Below, piece after piece: positions 51,762-60,765 of a stretch of DNA of 64,000 nt. The stretch is from contig NZ_CP067007.1 in NCBI RefSeq assembly GCF_018128925.1, positions 1,234,330-1,298,329 of the forward strand, written 5' to 3'. The translations under genes were made by a program, and so were the position numbers. The notes beneath the pieces are model-generated. The model was not told the DNA's origin. It did no database searches and saw nothing but the letters and a program-made list of their open reading frames with translations. The first letter of the stretch is position 1. Each line of letters begins with the position of its first letter. This stretch comes from Nitrosopumilus sp. K4. GTDB lineage: Archaea > Thermoproteota > Nitrososphaeria > Nitrososphaerales > Nitrosopumilaceae.

Positions 51762-53111
51762 TTATCTGGAAATGATGGACTTGGCTTTTTGAACAAATTC
51801 AGACATTAATGAATCAAGTTTTTGCTGACTTTCAGCTTCAGCATATATTCTAATGATTGGTTCAGTCCCACTTGGTCTAATCATTACCCAGTTTTTTTGA
51901 TCTAATTGGATTTTAATGCCGTCAGTTGTATCAGAATTAGGATATTCTTCTTTGAGTTTCAGAATAAGTTGTGATGCATCTTCAGAAGAACAGGAAATTT
52001 TGTCTTTTGTGGTAAATGAAGAGGGCAAATCAAATATTTCTTCAGAAAGTTTTCTGCCAGAGTTTGCTAAGAGTTCAAGCATCAATGCCAAAGTCATACA
52101 ACCATCTCTAACCTGATTATGTTTTCCAAACATAAAGCCACCATTTTCTTCAAAACCAATCAGCGCATTGGTTGGGACCATTTTACGTGATACCTCTACA
52201 CTTCCGACTTTTGTTCGAATAACTTTAGAATTAAATTGATTAGCAACCTCTTCAATACTAGATCCAGAATTCAAGCATGTGACAACAAGTGAATCAGGAT
52301 TATTTTTTAGAATGTGTCTAGACAATACAAGTGCAGATTTATCACCAGTAAGAACATTACCATTATTATCACAAAAAATACTTCTATCCCCATCTCCATC
52401 AAATGCAATTCCAAGATCAGCTTTATGTCTTCTAACAACATCAGACAATACAGAAAGGTTTTGAGGCGTAGGTTCTGAACCACGTCCAGGAAATTGTCCG
52501 TCAATGTTTTCATTAATAAGAATTGCTTCACATCCAAGTTTTGTACACAATATTGGTGCAGAAACTGCTTGTGCACCATTTCCTAAATCCAATACAACTT
52601 TGAATTTTTTTGATTTTATGTTGTTAGAATCAACTTGTGAAATTATTCCGTTAACATATGCTTGATTTGCTTTATCTTCTATTCCTGTATTTCCCCAAGA
52701 GTCAGGATTTTTTTTCCATTGTTTCTTAATGTAAATATCCTCAATAACAAGTTCATCTTCTCGTGGAATTTCTACACCGTCTTTTGCTGCAGGTTTAATT
52801 CCATTATATTGTGGTGGATTGTGAGATGCAGTGATCATTATTCCTCCATTATATCCCAATTTTTTTACTGCATATTCAAGACAAGGGGTTGGAACAAGAC
52901 CTGCACTATTACAATCAATCCCAGCTGAATTTAATGCAGAACAAACAACTTTAGAAATAACAGGACTAGAATCACGTCCATCATAACCAACTAGAATTGG
53001 TCCTTCTTTGAAATATGTTGCAATAGATAATGTCATGTCATTAACAAATTCTAATGTAAAATCTTCATCAAACACACCACGTATTCCATTTGTTCCAAAA
53101 AATTTTGCCAT
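51762..53111 (-). CDS. glmM: Phosphoglucosamine mutase/phosphohexomutase
   Basis: A 449-residue alpha-D-phosphohexomutase. The phosphoserine loop is MITASHNPPQYNG (about residue 95), the metal loop is DGDGDRSIFCD (about 240), the sugar-binding loop is GFEENGGFMFG (about 326), and the phosphate site is RPSGTEPIIRIY (about 412). The ATG at 53111 (MAKFFGTNGIRG) is preferred over the upstream ATG at 53123, as an AAATTTATC box lies about 26 bp upstream. It links to nucleotide-sugar supply for surface glycans. Confidence 0.92.
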   Translation of the reverse strand: MAKFFGTNGIRGVFDEDFTLEFVNDMTLSIATYFKEGPILVGYDGRDSSPVISKVVCSALNSAGIDCNSAGLVPTPCLEYAVKKLGYNGGIMITASHNPPQYNGIKPAAKDGVEIPREDELVIEDIYIKKQWKKNPDSWGNTGIEDKANQAYVNGIISQVDSNNIKSKKFKVVLDLGNGAQAVSAPILCTKLGCEAILINENIDGQFPGRGSEPTPQNLSVLSDVVRRHKADLGIAFDGDGDRSIFCDNNGNVLTGDKSALVLSRHILKNNPDSLVVTCLNSGSSIEEVANQFNSKVIRTKVGSVEVSRKMVPTNALIGFEENGGFMFGKHNQVRDGCMTLALMLELLANSGRKLSEEIFDLPSSFTTKDKISCSSEDASQLILKLKEEYPNSDTTDGIKIQLDQKNWVMIRPSGTEPIIRIYAEAESQQKLDSLMSEFVQKAKSIISR

Positions 53112-53158
53112 GAAGTTGTTCAATAATAGATAAATTTGTGTTTAATGGCATGTCCGTT

Positions 53159-53243
53159 GCGGGAGTCGCCCAGCCTGGTCAAAGGCGCAGGGCTTAGGAC
53201 CCTGTCTCTCAGGAGTTCGTGGGTTCAAATCCCACCTCCCGCA
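53159..53243 (+). tRNA. tRNA-Leu (TAG)
   Basis: An 85-nt class II tRNA with acceptor GCGGGAG/CTCCCGC, anticodon stem CAGGG/CCCTG, loop CTTAGGA (anticodon TAG) and a long variable arm. The T arm is GTGGG-TTCAAAT-CCCAC. The discriminator is A and CCA is encoded (53244-53246). Confidence 0.95.
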
Positions 53244-53301
53244 CCAAATTTGTTTTCACTTAATGATTAATAATAAGAAAAATAATGAACAAAGAAAAGT
53301 C

Positions 53302-54150
53302 ATGAGAAAAACAGTAGTTGGAATTACAGTAGTTGGAGAAGACAAAGAAGGTATTGTTGCTGCATTTACAAATTTTGTATTTGAAAAAGGAGGAAACATA
53401 GAGAAAGTAAATCAAAATGTAATCAAAGGACTATTTGGAATGTATCTTGAAGCATCTTTTACAAAAAAAGTAGATATCAAAAAATTTGATTCAGACATTC
53501 AGACCCTTGCAAAAAAAGAAAAGATGGATGTAAGTACACATCATGAAACAAATTCTGAAAAAAATATTGCAATATTTGTGACAAAAGAACCACTATGCCT
53601 TGAAACAATTCTAGAGGCATCAAAGAAAAAGTCACTCAAAGGAAAGATTTCAGTCATAGTAGGTACAGAAAAAACATTAGAACCAATTGCAAAAAAAGAA
53701 AAAATTCCATTTATTGCAATTGAAGAAAAAAATCAAGAGAAGGCAGAGGCAAAAATTATTGATGTTTGTAAAAAATATGATATTGACTTAATTGCACTTG
53801 CAAGATACATGAGAATTCTTACTCCAAACTTCGTATGGCGATACCCAAATAGAATAATTAACATACACCCATCACTACTTCCAGCATTTCCAGGTGCATT
53901 AGCATATGCACAAGCATATGAGAGAGGAACAAAAATTGTCGGAGTGACATCTCACTATGTTACTGAGAACTTAGATCAAGGACCAATAATTTTCCAAGAT
54001 TCATTCAAAGTAGATCCAAATGATTCTCTAGAGAAGATTAAATCTAAAGGGCAGCAATTAGAAGCACAAACATTACTCAAAGCAATTAAAATGCATCTAG
54101 AAAACAAACTTGACGTAAGATGGAGAAAGGTTCACATCAAATCCAAGTGA
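53302..54150 (+). CDS. Formyltetrahydrofolate deformylase/formyltransferase family (PurU/PurN-like)
   Basis: A 282-residue protein with an N-terminal ACT domain (about residues 5-75, VVGITVVGEDKEGIVAAFTNF) and a C-terminal formyl-transferase fold. The active site is RIINIHPSLLPAFPGALAY (about 195-213) and GVTSHYVTENLDQGPII follows. These match PurU, which cleaves 10-formyltetrahydrofolate, but PurN-like activity cannot be excluded. The frame opens at ATG 53263; I prefer ATG 53302, behind the AT-rich box at about 53268-53281. Confidence 0.86.
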   Translation: MRKTVVGITVVGEDKEGIVAAFTNFVFEKGGNIEKVNQNVIKGLFGMYLEASFTKKVDIKKFDSDIQTLAKKEKMDVSTHHETNSEKNIAIFVTKEPLCLETILEASKKKSLKGKISVIVGTEKTLEPIAKKEKIPFIAIEEKNQEKAEAKIIDVCKKYDIDLIALARYMRILTPNFVWRYPNRIINIHPSLLPAFPGALAYAQAYERGTKIVGVTSHYVTENLDQGPIIFQDSFKVDPNDSLEKIKSKGQQLEAQTLLKAIKMHLENKLDVRWRKVHIKSK

Positions 54151-54154
54151 TTAG

Positions 54155-54877
54155 ATGACAGACATCAGTTCCTGTTTTGATCCAATTCTTCGAAAAAATA
54201 TCAAAAATAAAAAGCAAGTAGCAATCATACCAATAGGCTCGATTGAGCAGCATGGCCCTCATCTTCCAATTTCTACTGATTCAGATATTGTGACAGAGGT
54301 TGCAAAAAGAATATCATTAAAAAAGAAATTCTTATTGTTGCCAACTATTTCTTATGGAGCATCATTTGAGCATGCGCCTTTTTTCAACCTAAGCATAAAA
54401 GAATCAACAATAAGAAAACTACTTTCAGATTTATGTGAATCTCTGCTATCCAATGGAATTAAAACAATTTTTGTAATTAATGGGCATCATGGAAATCAAA
54501 AAGCAATAAAAAATTTGGATTCAAAATTACGAAAACTATCAAAAAATAAACTCAAAGTTTTTCCTTTGTCATATTGGCATTTTATGAAAAGAGAGTTTGA
54601 TCATGCAGGGTTTGTCGAGACATCACTAATGCTTGCAATATCAAAAAATGTGAAAATGAATGTTGCAAAAAGAGGATTAATCACAGATAAAATGACTAAA
54701 AAAGAAATTTCAAAGATTGGAAAACTCGCAGAAAAATCATTTCCAAAAGTCACAAAAAATGGTATTTGGGGAGATCCAACAAAAGCTACCAAAAAGGAGG
54801 GAGAGAAAATTTTGGATGAAATCGTCGAAAACCTATCAAAAATGTGTCAAACTTGCCTCACTGAGCATAGATCATAG
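54155..54877 (+). CDS. Creatininase-family amidohydrolase
   Basis: A 240-residue member of the creatininase/MftE/ArfB-like family. Metal-binding motifs are IGSIEQHGPHLPISTDSDI (about residues 28-46) and NGHHGNQKAI (about 112). The conserved HAGFVETSLMLAI lies at about 150. The substrate could be a formamide pyrimidine as in archaeal ArfB (riboflavin/F420 pathway), but the sequence does not decide. It starts 4 bp after the PurU stop, so they are co-transcribed; both act on formyl or amide groups. Confidence 0.86.
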   Translation: MTDISSCFDPILRKNIKNKKQVAIIPIGSIEQHGPHLPISTDSDIVTEVAKRISLKKKFLLLPTISYGASFEHAPFFNLSIKESTIRKLLSDLCESLLSNGIKTIFVINGHHGNQKAIKNLDSKLRKLSKNKLKVFPLSYWHFMKREFDHAGFVETSLMLAISKNVKMNVAKRGLITDKMTKKEISKIGKLAEKSFPKVTKNGIWGDPTKATKKEGEKILDEIVENLSKMCQTCLTEHRS

Positions 54878-54934
54878 TTACACCAATGAAATTTTAATAT
54901 AATCCCTCAATATCAAAGCCAATAAGTGAAATAG

Positions 54935-55171
54935 ATGTCCGTTGATATGGCAGTAAAAGTATTGGATGAGAGTATCAATCAAGTTGTATTGATTAAGCTC
55001 AAAGGTGGTAAAACAATTAGAGGTAATCTATTAGGTTTTGACCAACACATGAACCTGCTACTCGATTCTTCAGAGGAAATTCCTACTGAAGGCGATTCAA
55101 AAAGCCTCGGAACCATTGTAGTCAGAGGAGACAACGTAGTTATGATATCTCCTCCACCAGCAGTAAATTAG
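54935..55171 (+). CDS. LSm/Sm-like archaeal protein
   Basis: A 78-residue Sm-fold protein that forms rings and binds U-rich RNA. The Sm1 motif is [21 protein letters not shown] and Sm2 is [13 protein letters not shown], with the typical RGDNV loop. ATG 54935 is used; an ATG at 54947 is also possible. It is followed by L37e after 9 bp, as in many archaea. Confidence 0.93.
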   Translation: MSVDMAVKVLDESINQVVLIKLKGGKTIRGNLLGFDQHMNLLLDSSEEIPTEGDSKSLGTIVVRGDNVVMISPPPAVN

Positions 55172-55180
55172 GTGATCTAG

Positions 55181-55348
55181 ATGGTAAAAGGTACAACTTC
55201 TATGGGTGGTTTTACAAAGAAGAAAGTTCACATCAGATGTAGAAGATGTGGTAAAAACTCACTTCACAAAAGACACCACGTATGTGCAAGTTGTGGATTC
55301 CCAGAGGCAAAACGCAGAAAGTATTCCTGGATTAAATGGTATACATAG
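55181..55348 (+). CDS. rpl37e: Ribosomal protein L37e
   Basis: A 55-residue large-subunit protein with zinc motif [20 protein letters not shown] and the conserved MGGFTKKK N-terminal part. It is shorter than 61 residues but complete. The LSm gene precedes it by 9 bp; the next ATG follows directly after its TAG. Confidence 0.93.
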   Translation: MVKGTTSMGGFTKKKVHIRCRRCGKNSLHKRHHVCASCGFPEAKRRKYSWIKWYT

Positions 55349-56335
55349 ATGCAAGAGATTGCCATACTTCTTAGTTCATTAGCCGGTGTTGCTACAGCAG
55401 CTGCTGTAAGAAAGATGCCAAGAAACAAAACACAATTACTTAGCATAGGTGCTAGCTCCCACATCAAAAGTCAGATTAGGACATTAAATATCGAGAAAGA
55501 CATCTTAACTAAAACAATTTCAAGGTTATACCAGGCAGATTCTGAATATTCTAAAATTCAACGTGACAAATTATTGTTAAAGTATCAACATCAATTAGGA
55601 ATTGTTCTTGCAAAGATAGAGAAACTAGAACAGGCAAGTCAACATCCTGATTTAGGTCCAGTAGGTGATGGATTAATTACTTTGATGGATCAGAAATTAT
55701 CAAGATTAGACGATAGACTTTATGAATTATCATCTAAGATTGTATCATCAGAAATTTCTGCACCAGAAATTAAATTAGAAACAAAGCAAGAAGAAAAACC
55801 AAAACCAAAAGAAGAAAATAAAACAAATATCATTAAAGAGAAATTTACTTTTGATAAACCAAAAACTTCTGATCCAATTGTAATCCCACCACCAAAACAA
55901 AGGCAATCATTTGAGTTAACTACACTTACTAGACTGTCAAGAAAAGAGCCATCATTTCCATTATTTGAAAAACAAGAAACAAAACAGGAGATTGTTAAAG
56001 AAACAATTCAACCAAAGACAGTCATTCCAGAAGTAAAACCAAAAGAAGACATTGTTAATGAAATTGTTCAACCAAAGCCAAAAGTTGAAGATAAAATCGA
56101 GATAATTCAATCAGTAACTCCAAAGCCTGAAGTTAAAACAGAAATAAAACCAGATTTGGCAAAAGAAGTTGAAAAAATTACTGAACACAAAGCCCTTCCT
56201 GAACCACAAAAGAAACTAAAACCAACATCACTAGATGATGACTTTGATGATGACGATGATTCAGATGATCTAGATAAGATCAAAGGAGAGATCATGAATG
56301 TTCTTTCCAAGCTAGACCAAGCAGAGGTAGAGTAA
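55349..56335 (+). CDS. Coiled-coil protein with acidic tail
   Basis: A 328-residue protein with a short N-terminal hydrophobic helix (about residues 3-21) that could be a membrane anchor. A coiled coil with KQ/KL heptads covers about 40-130. A long Lys/Glu/Pro-rich linker (many KPKxE and EIVQPK units) follows, and the end is acidic (DDDFDDDDDSDD). The gene begins right at the end of L37e and ends where RpiA begins, so it is co-transcribed with both. Function unknown. Confidence 0.7.
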   Translation: MQEIAILLSSLAGVATAAAVRKMPRNKTQLLSIGASSHIKSQIRTLNIEKDILTKTISRLYQADSEYSKIQRDKLLLKYQHQLGIVLAKIEKLEQASQHPDLGPVGDGLITLMDQKLSRLDDRLYELSSKIVSSEISAPEIKLETKQEEKPKPKEENKTNIIKEKFTFDKPKTSDPIVIPPPKQRQSFELTTLTRLSRKEPSFPLFEKQETKQEIVKETIQPKTVIPEVKPKEDIVNEIVQPKPKVEDKIEIIQSVTPKPEVKTEIKPDLAKEVEKITEHKALPEPQKKLKPTSLDDDFDDDDDSDDLDKIKGEIMNVLSKLDQAEVE

Positions 56336-57010
56336 TTGTCCTACGATGATGCCATAAAGGCATTATCAAATGATGCACTAAAGGATGTTAAAGATTATTC
56401 CGTAATAGGGTTAGGAAGTGGAAGAGCAGCAACTGCGCTGGTAAAATCACTATCAAAATTAATGGAAGTAAAAGAATTTCATATTGTTGGAATACCAACA
56501 TCGTTGCAGATCAAGTTAATTGCAGAAGAAGGAGGTATACCAATTGTTGAAGCAGATCAAGTTGATCATATCGATGTTGTTTTTGATGGCGCAGACCAAA
56601 TTGACTCACAAAAATATGTCATTAAAGGTGGCGGGGGTGCACTACTACGAGAAAATATTTTGTTTAGCCTTGCAAAAAAAGTAGTAGTTATGGCAGACAA
56701 GACAAAATTTGTGAAGAATTTTACAAGAACAGTTCCTATAGAAATTCATCCATTAGCAAGAACATCAGTGGATAATCACATTCAAAAACTAGGAGGTAAA
56801 GTAGAAATTAGAACTTTAGATAGAGGTTATCCATTTTTTACTGAAAATGGAAACATCGTTTTGGATTGTGATTTTGGTACAATAAAAAATCCAAAAATAT
56901 TATCACAGAAAATCAAACAGATTCCAGGAGTTTTAGAATGTGGAATTTTTCTAAGAAAGCCAGATATAATTTACAAAGCTAAGACTGGTGGAAAATTCGA
57001 TATTATCTAG
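56336..57010 (+). CDS. rpiA: Ribose-5-phosphate isomerase A
   Basis: A 224-residue enzyme that interconverts ribose-5-phosphate and ribulose-5-phosphate. Visible features are VIGLGSGRAATALVKSL, FDGADQID, KGGGGALLRENI, and KFVKNFTRTVPIEIHP. The start is TTG directly after the coiled-coil gene stop. Its end overlaps the convergent Met/His-rich gene by 8 bp. Confidence 0.93.
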   Translation: MSYDDAIKALSNDALKDVKDYSVIGLGSGRAATALVKSLSKLMEVKEFHIVGIPTSLQIKLIAEEGGIPIVEADQVDHIDVVFDGADQIDSQKYVIKGGGGALLRENILFSLAKKVVVMADKTKFVKNFTRTVPIEIHPLARTSVDNHIQKLGGKVEIRTLDRGYPFFTENGNIVLDCDFGTIKNPKILSQKIKQIPGVLECGIFLRKPDIIYKAKTGGKFDII

Positions 57011-57881
57011 TATTCTCATGTCTGATTGAATTCATAAATTCTTCATGTTCAAGCATTAATTCAATCATTTTTTGTCTTATTTCAGGATCATCCATCATAA
57101 ATCCAAGCATTGGACCCATCATTTGTTTGGACATTTGTGCCATATGATTAGGATTTTCAAGCATGAATTCATGTATATCCTCAGATATTTGATCATTAAT
57201 CCAAAGACTATGCATCATATTCATCATTCTATCAGAATTCGTAAAGCCAAGTTGTTGTCTGTGAGATACATGAACCTCATATTCAGGACACCAAGGACAC
57301 ATTTTATGCATACCAGAGCCCATTTCGGGTCCCATTATTTTATCGTGAACTGATTTCATCCACATAGGATGATCTTTTAGAGATTGTTCCATGATAGGAT
57401 GATTTCTCATATGTTTAATCATATCTTCCCTAAGAATAGGATCTGATGTCATCGGACCAATCATATTTTTTAAAAATTCAGGGTTTTCTTTCATTTTTGA
57501 AATCCATTTTTGCATTGTGTTCTTCATCATCGTAGGATCATTTTGCATCATATTATGCCAGTGATGCATCAGGTCATAGTTTGAAGACATGGTTTCCATG
57601 AGATTTGTCAGCATTGCAGGTCTTTTCATCATTATTGCATTATCAAACATTCCATAACCTCTGTCAACTAATTTCAGATAAGTTGTTGTAGATACACATG
57701 CTGGAGCACCATTTGATTTTTGTAATAGCAGTAATCCTTCTTTACAAGTAAGATGATCAATATCATTTACTTGCTTCCACTGATGTCTTGGAGGAATCAC
57801 AGATTGCGCAAAAGAATCACCTAACGGAATTAGAAAAATTATAAAAAAGAAAAATGCAAATAAAAAGATCACATTTTGCAT
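57003..57881 (-). CDS. Exported Met/His-rich protein
   Basis: A 292-residue protein with a signal peptide (residues 1-25, IFLFAFFFFIIFLIPLG). The mature part is very rich in Met and His: MHHWHNMMQND, MKNTMQKW, and HEFMLENPNHMAQMS. A CPWCPEYEVHVSH segment gives a CxxC pair close to His residues. Such content suits soft-metal binding, especially copper. The N-terminal part (CKEGLLLLQKSNGAPACV) resembles a small domain seen in other archaeal exported proteins. Ammonia oxidation in this lineage depends on copper enzymes, so a copper-handling role is plausible but unproven. Confidence 0.75.
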   Translation of the reverse strand: MQNVIFLFAFFFFIIFLIPLGDSFAQSVIPPRHQWKQVNDIDHLTCKEGLLLLQKSNGAPACVSTTTYLKLVDRGYGMFDNAIMMKRPAMLTNLMETMSSNYDLMHHWHNMMQNDPTMMKNTMQKWISKMKENPEFLKNMIGPMTSDPILREDMIKHMRNHPIMEQSLKDHPMWMKSVHDKIMGPEMGSGMHKMCPWCPEYEVHVSHRQQLGFTNSDRMMNMMHSLWINDQISEDIHEFMLENPNHMAQMSKQMMGPMLGFMMDDPEIRQKMIELMLEHEEFMNSIRHENTR

Positions 57882-57926
57882 GTGGTTTAAATTAATTTTT
57901 TTAACATAAATAGTGTTCGTTTAATT

Positions 57927-59318
57927 TTAAACAATTGTTCTGGGTACAAGTTTCCCATGTCCTAGTTTTCCAACAACTTGAAAATCTTCAGCAACTAGTT
58001 GACCTCTAACAATTGTTTTAACAGGCCATCCTTTCAGAACTCTTCCTTCATAAACAATATAATCCGAAAAGCCACCAAACAGTTCATTTGATACCTTGTT
58101 TTCTTTTTTCAAATCAATCATTACAATATCAGCATCAGAATTTTTTTCAAGAGTTCCTTTTTGTGGATACATCCCAAAAATTTTTGCTGCATTTTGACTT
58201 GTAAATTGCACTAACTGTTGAAGAGAAATTTTATTTTTATTTACACCTTCACTAAGTAAAATAGGAATTACGGTTCCGATGCCAGGAAAACCTGCAAGTG
58301 CACCCCATACATCATCTCCTCCGAGTTTTAGTTTGAGTTGATTTGCAACATGATCTGTGCCTATAGTATCAATTTGATTGTCAGATAATGCTGTCCAAAC
58401 TGCTTCGTTATCCTTTTTTGTTCTTATTGGAGGCATAACTTTAGCAAGATATCCGTTTTGTTGTTCATAAGACAATGTCAAATAATGAGGGCAGGTTTCA
58501 ACAAAAATTTTCGTTCCAAGGTTGCGCTCTTCAAAAATTTGCTGTAAAGCTCTTGCTGAACCAATATGGACAAAATAAATCACACATCCATAATCACGTC
58601 CATACTTACAAACAGTCTTGATTGCTTTTGCTTCAAATTCAGGTGAGCGACTTTCAGACCATGCAGATAGTCCATCTTTTTTCTTTTCTTTAGCAGTTTT
58701 TATTCCACATGCACATGATTCATAATCTTCGGCATGAACTAAAACAGGGCATCCAAGTAATGCTGCATTTTTTACTGTCTGTTCTACAATTTTATTATTA
58801 ACATCAACTTGTGCTGCTACTAACTCTGAAGAATATGGTGGCATATCCATGTAAACATGACCCACTTCACCGCCAAGATTCATGTAAATTTTAAATGAAG
58901 TAATTCCTTTTGATACACAAAATTTCATTTCATCAATTTGTTGTTGTGTAAAAACTGATGCATGAATTGCATAATCGACATAATGATTTTTTGCAGCAGC
59001 ATCTAGTTGTTCTTGTAATGACTTTTGAAAAGAAGTTCCCAATCTAAGCATACGCATCATTGTTGTAATACCTCCAATTGCAGCTGCATGAGATTCTGTT
59101 TTTGCTGCTTCATCAATTGGTGAATACACTCCATAGTGAACATGAGTGTCAATAGGACCAGGGACTGAAATTAATCCATTGCCATTTATTTTGTGATCAC
59201 ATGATGGAATGTCATTTGTAAAGCCTACAATTTTCCCTTCATCAATAATGATATTTTTATCAAGTATTCCTTGTGGTAAAACTATGTGTGAATCTGTAAT
59301 TACAGCATCATATGTCAT
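57927..59318 (-). CDS. Amidohydrolase (dihydroorotase/hydantoinase family)
   Basis: A 463-residue zinc amidohydrolase. Visible features are the metal motif PGPIDTHVHYG (about residue 57), GITSFKIYMNLGG with the likely carbamylated Lys (about 147), VLVHAEDYES, VHIGSARALQ and IGTDHVANQL. The C-terminal part is a typical amidohydrolase beta sandwich. The closest types are dihydroorotase and hydantoinase/dihydropyrimidinase; the sequence does not settle it. The start is an ATG and the gene is monocistronic. Confidence 0.85.
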   Translation of the reverse strand: MTYDAVITDSHIVLPQGILDKNIIIDEGKIVGFTNDIPSCDHKINGNGLISVPGPIDTHVHYGVYSPIDEAAKTESHAAAIGGITTMMRMLRLGTSFQKSLQEQLDAAAKNHYVDYAIHASVFTQQQIDEMKFCVSKGITSFKIYMNLGGEVGHVYMDMPPYSSELVAAQVDVNNKIVEQTVKNAALLGCPVLVHAEDYESCACGIKTAKEKKKDGLSAWSESRSPEFEAKAIKTVCKYGRDYGCVIYFVHIGSARALQQIFEERNLGTKIFVETCPHYLTLSYEQQNGYLAKVMPPIRTKKDNEAVWTALSDNQIDTIGTDHVANQLKLKLGGDDVWGALAGFPGIGTVIPILLSEGVNKNKISLQQLVQFTSQNAAKIFGMYPQKGTLEKNSDADIVMIDLKKENKVSNELFGGFSDYIVYEGRVLKGWPVKTIVRGQLVAEDFQVVGKLGHGKLVPRTIV

Positions 59319-59429
59319 TTAAAATTTTTGAGAGTTGCAGTCTATTATGCGTTAAGACTATTTTGATCAAAGGAATTACCACTAGAATATTTTTTCATAG
59401 ATGTTTAAATGTAAAAACAACACAATATT

Positions 59430-59500
59430 GTTAGACGAAGTTCGGAGGTTGATGGTAGTTTACCCAGTCGTTGTTCATAGCCATCAAATCTCTATTATTT
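59430..59500 (+). ncRNA. Candidate small hairpin RNA upstream of tRNA-Ala
   Basis: A TTTAAAT box (about 59404-59410) is followed after about 26 bp by a stretch with a perfect 7-bp stem TTGATGG (59449-59455) / CCATCAA (59481-59487). An outer GAG/CTC segment lies nearby, and a T-rich run follows. No ORF fits this stretch. Whether it is transcribed, or a tRNA-linked leader, is unknown. Confidence 0.35.
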
Positions 59501-59552
59501 TTAAAATCAGGCTTAGAAAATGAATAAAAATACTTCCTAGAGAGTTATGTGG

Positions 59553-59624
59553 GGGCCGGTAGTTTAGGAGTATAATGCCTCGTTCGCAACGAGGAGATCG
59601 AGGGTTCGATTCCCTCCCGGTCCA
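59553..59624 (+). tRNA. tRNA-Ala (CGC)
   Basis: A 72-nt tRNA with acceptor GGGCCGG/CCGGTCC, again with the G3-U70 wobble that specifies alanine, anticodon stem CCTCG/CGAGG with loop TTCGCAA (anticodon CGC) and T arm GAGGG-TTCGATT-CCCTC. The discriminator is A. No intron. Confidence 0.95.
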
Positions 59625-59668
59625 TTTATCCAGAAACCATTATACATAAACAAGGATAAGAAATTTTC

Positions 59669-60028
59669 ATGAAGGTATTTGACGGTAAAAAGGCTGCAAA
59701 CGAGTACATGTCAAAACACACTCTTGCATTTTCGACGCCAGAACTTACCCTAATGAGATTTGCATTTTGGTTAGGAGATTCAGTTCCAGATCCAGAAAAT
59801 AAAGAAGAAGCAATTCCACGAATGATGACATTTATGACAGAGCAAGACTTTACACCAGTTCTAATCGATGATGACAAATTTGTTCCAACTGGGGCGGTAA
59901 GAAATTCTGGAGTTTATGGAAATGCAGTTAAAGAATCAGAAAACAGTGGAAAGTTTTGTTCAGAATGCGGAACAAGTCTTTCATCTACTGCAAAATTCTG
60001 TCCTGAATGTGGCACCACACAAGAGTAA
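59669..60028 (+). CDS. Zinc-ribbon protein (119 aa)
   Basis: A 119-residue protein. The N-terminal part (MKVFDGKKAANEYMSKHT) forms a small folded domain with no recognised function. The C-terminal half ends in a double CxxC ribbon: KFCSECGTSLSSTAKFCPEC. A similar ribbon ends the proteins at 60166 and 61222, so a common adaptor module is likely. Confidence 0.75.
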   Translation: MKVFDGKKAANEYMSKHTLAFSTPELTLMRFAFWLGDSVPDPENKEEAIPRMMTFMTEQDFTPVLIDDDKFVPTGAVRNSGVYGNAVKESENSGKFCSECGTSLSSTAKFCPECGTTQE

Positions 60029-60066
60029 ATTCTGAAGTTTAAATACAAAACATGTGTAATAGAAAT

Positions 60067-60162
60067 ATGACTTTTCGAAAGTGTGCACATTGTGGTAGGG
60101 AATATGAGGATGTGTTTAACAGAAGAATTTGTTCAGACAAATGTTCATTAGAAATTTCCTAG
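60067..60162 (+). CDS. Tiny zinc-finger protein (31 aa)
   Basis: An ATG-started 31-residue frame: MTFRKCAHCGREYEDVFNRR, then ICSDKCSLEIS. The CxxC-x(n)-CxxxC layout suits a zinc finger. A TTTAAATAC box (about 60038-60048) lies about 26 bp before the ATG, in agreement with a leaderless transcript. It ends 3 bp before the stop of the convergent gene. Confidence 0.6.
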   Translation: MTFRKCAHCGREYEDVFNRRICSDKCSLEIS

Positions 60163-60165
60163 ATG

Positions 60166-60699
60166 TCATGCTTTAGTTCCACATTTAGTACAAAATTTTG
60201 CATTTGGTCTTAGTTCAGCTCCACATGCTGAACAACCATTTCCACTGGATGTGGATGTTTGTCTTGGTATTAATGCAGGATCAGGTGACGGTAACGTTCC
60301 AACATCGCCAAATGCCTCTTGAGCTGAAACTATTCCAGGAGGTCCACCTACAGGGTTTTGTGCAGTTCCTGATCTTGGAGGCATTCCTCCTGCCATCCCG
60401 CCTGCCATCATTCCTGGTTGTCCCATTCCAGGCATCAATCCAGGAGATTGTGTATTTCCAGAGCCAGAACCCATAGACTTTTTGAGTTCAAAAAGTACTT
60501 TGATTGCAAGAAATTCTAGAGCAGAATATGCAACAACATAATCACCTAGTTTTTGAAAGAATTCTTTATCACTTAATTGCCCTTTTTTGTACATGTTATT
60601 TGTATCAAGAAATGACTCATAGTATCCCTGAGATTCATTAAACAAGCTATCAAGCTTGTCAAATAGCATATTCAGAGTATCTACTTCACCAAATGACAT
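60166..60699 (-). CDS. Zinc-ribbon protein with Gly/Pro/Met-rich linker
   Basis: A 177-residue protein. The N-terminal part is helical (MSFGEVDTLNMLFDKLDSL and ELKKSMGSG). A Gly/Pro/Met-rich linker (PGMGQPGMMAGGMAGGMPP) follows at about residues 90-120, and a C-terminal zinc ribbon (GCSACGAELRPNAKFCTKCG) ends it. ATG 60699 is used, with a TTAATATTCC box centred 26 bp upstream. The role is unknown. Confidence 0.72.
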   Translation of the reverse strand: MSFGEVDTLNMLFDKLDSLFNESQGYYESFLDTNNMYKKGQLSDKEFFQKLGDYVVAYSALEFLAIKVLFELKKSMGSGSGNTQSPGLMPGMGQPGMMAGGMAGGMPPRSGTAQNPVGGPPGIVSAQEAFGDVGTLPSPDPALIPRQTSTSSGNGCSACGAELRPNAKFCTKCGTKA

Positions 60700-60765
60700 T
60701 ATCAAACATGAGCTTTTGGAATATTAATTACTTTAGGATCAAAAAAGGGAAAAACGTGTAATTGT

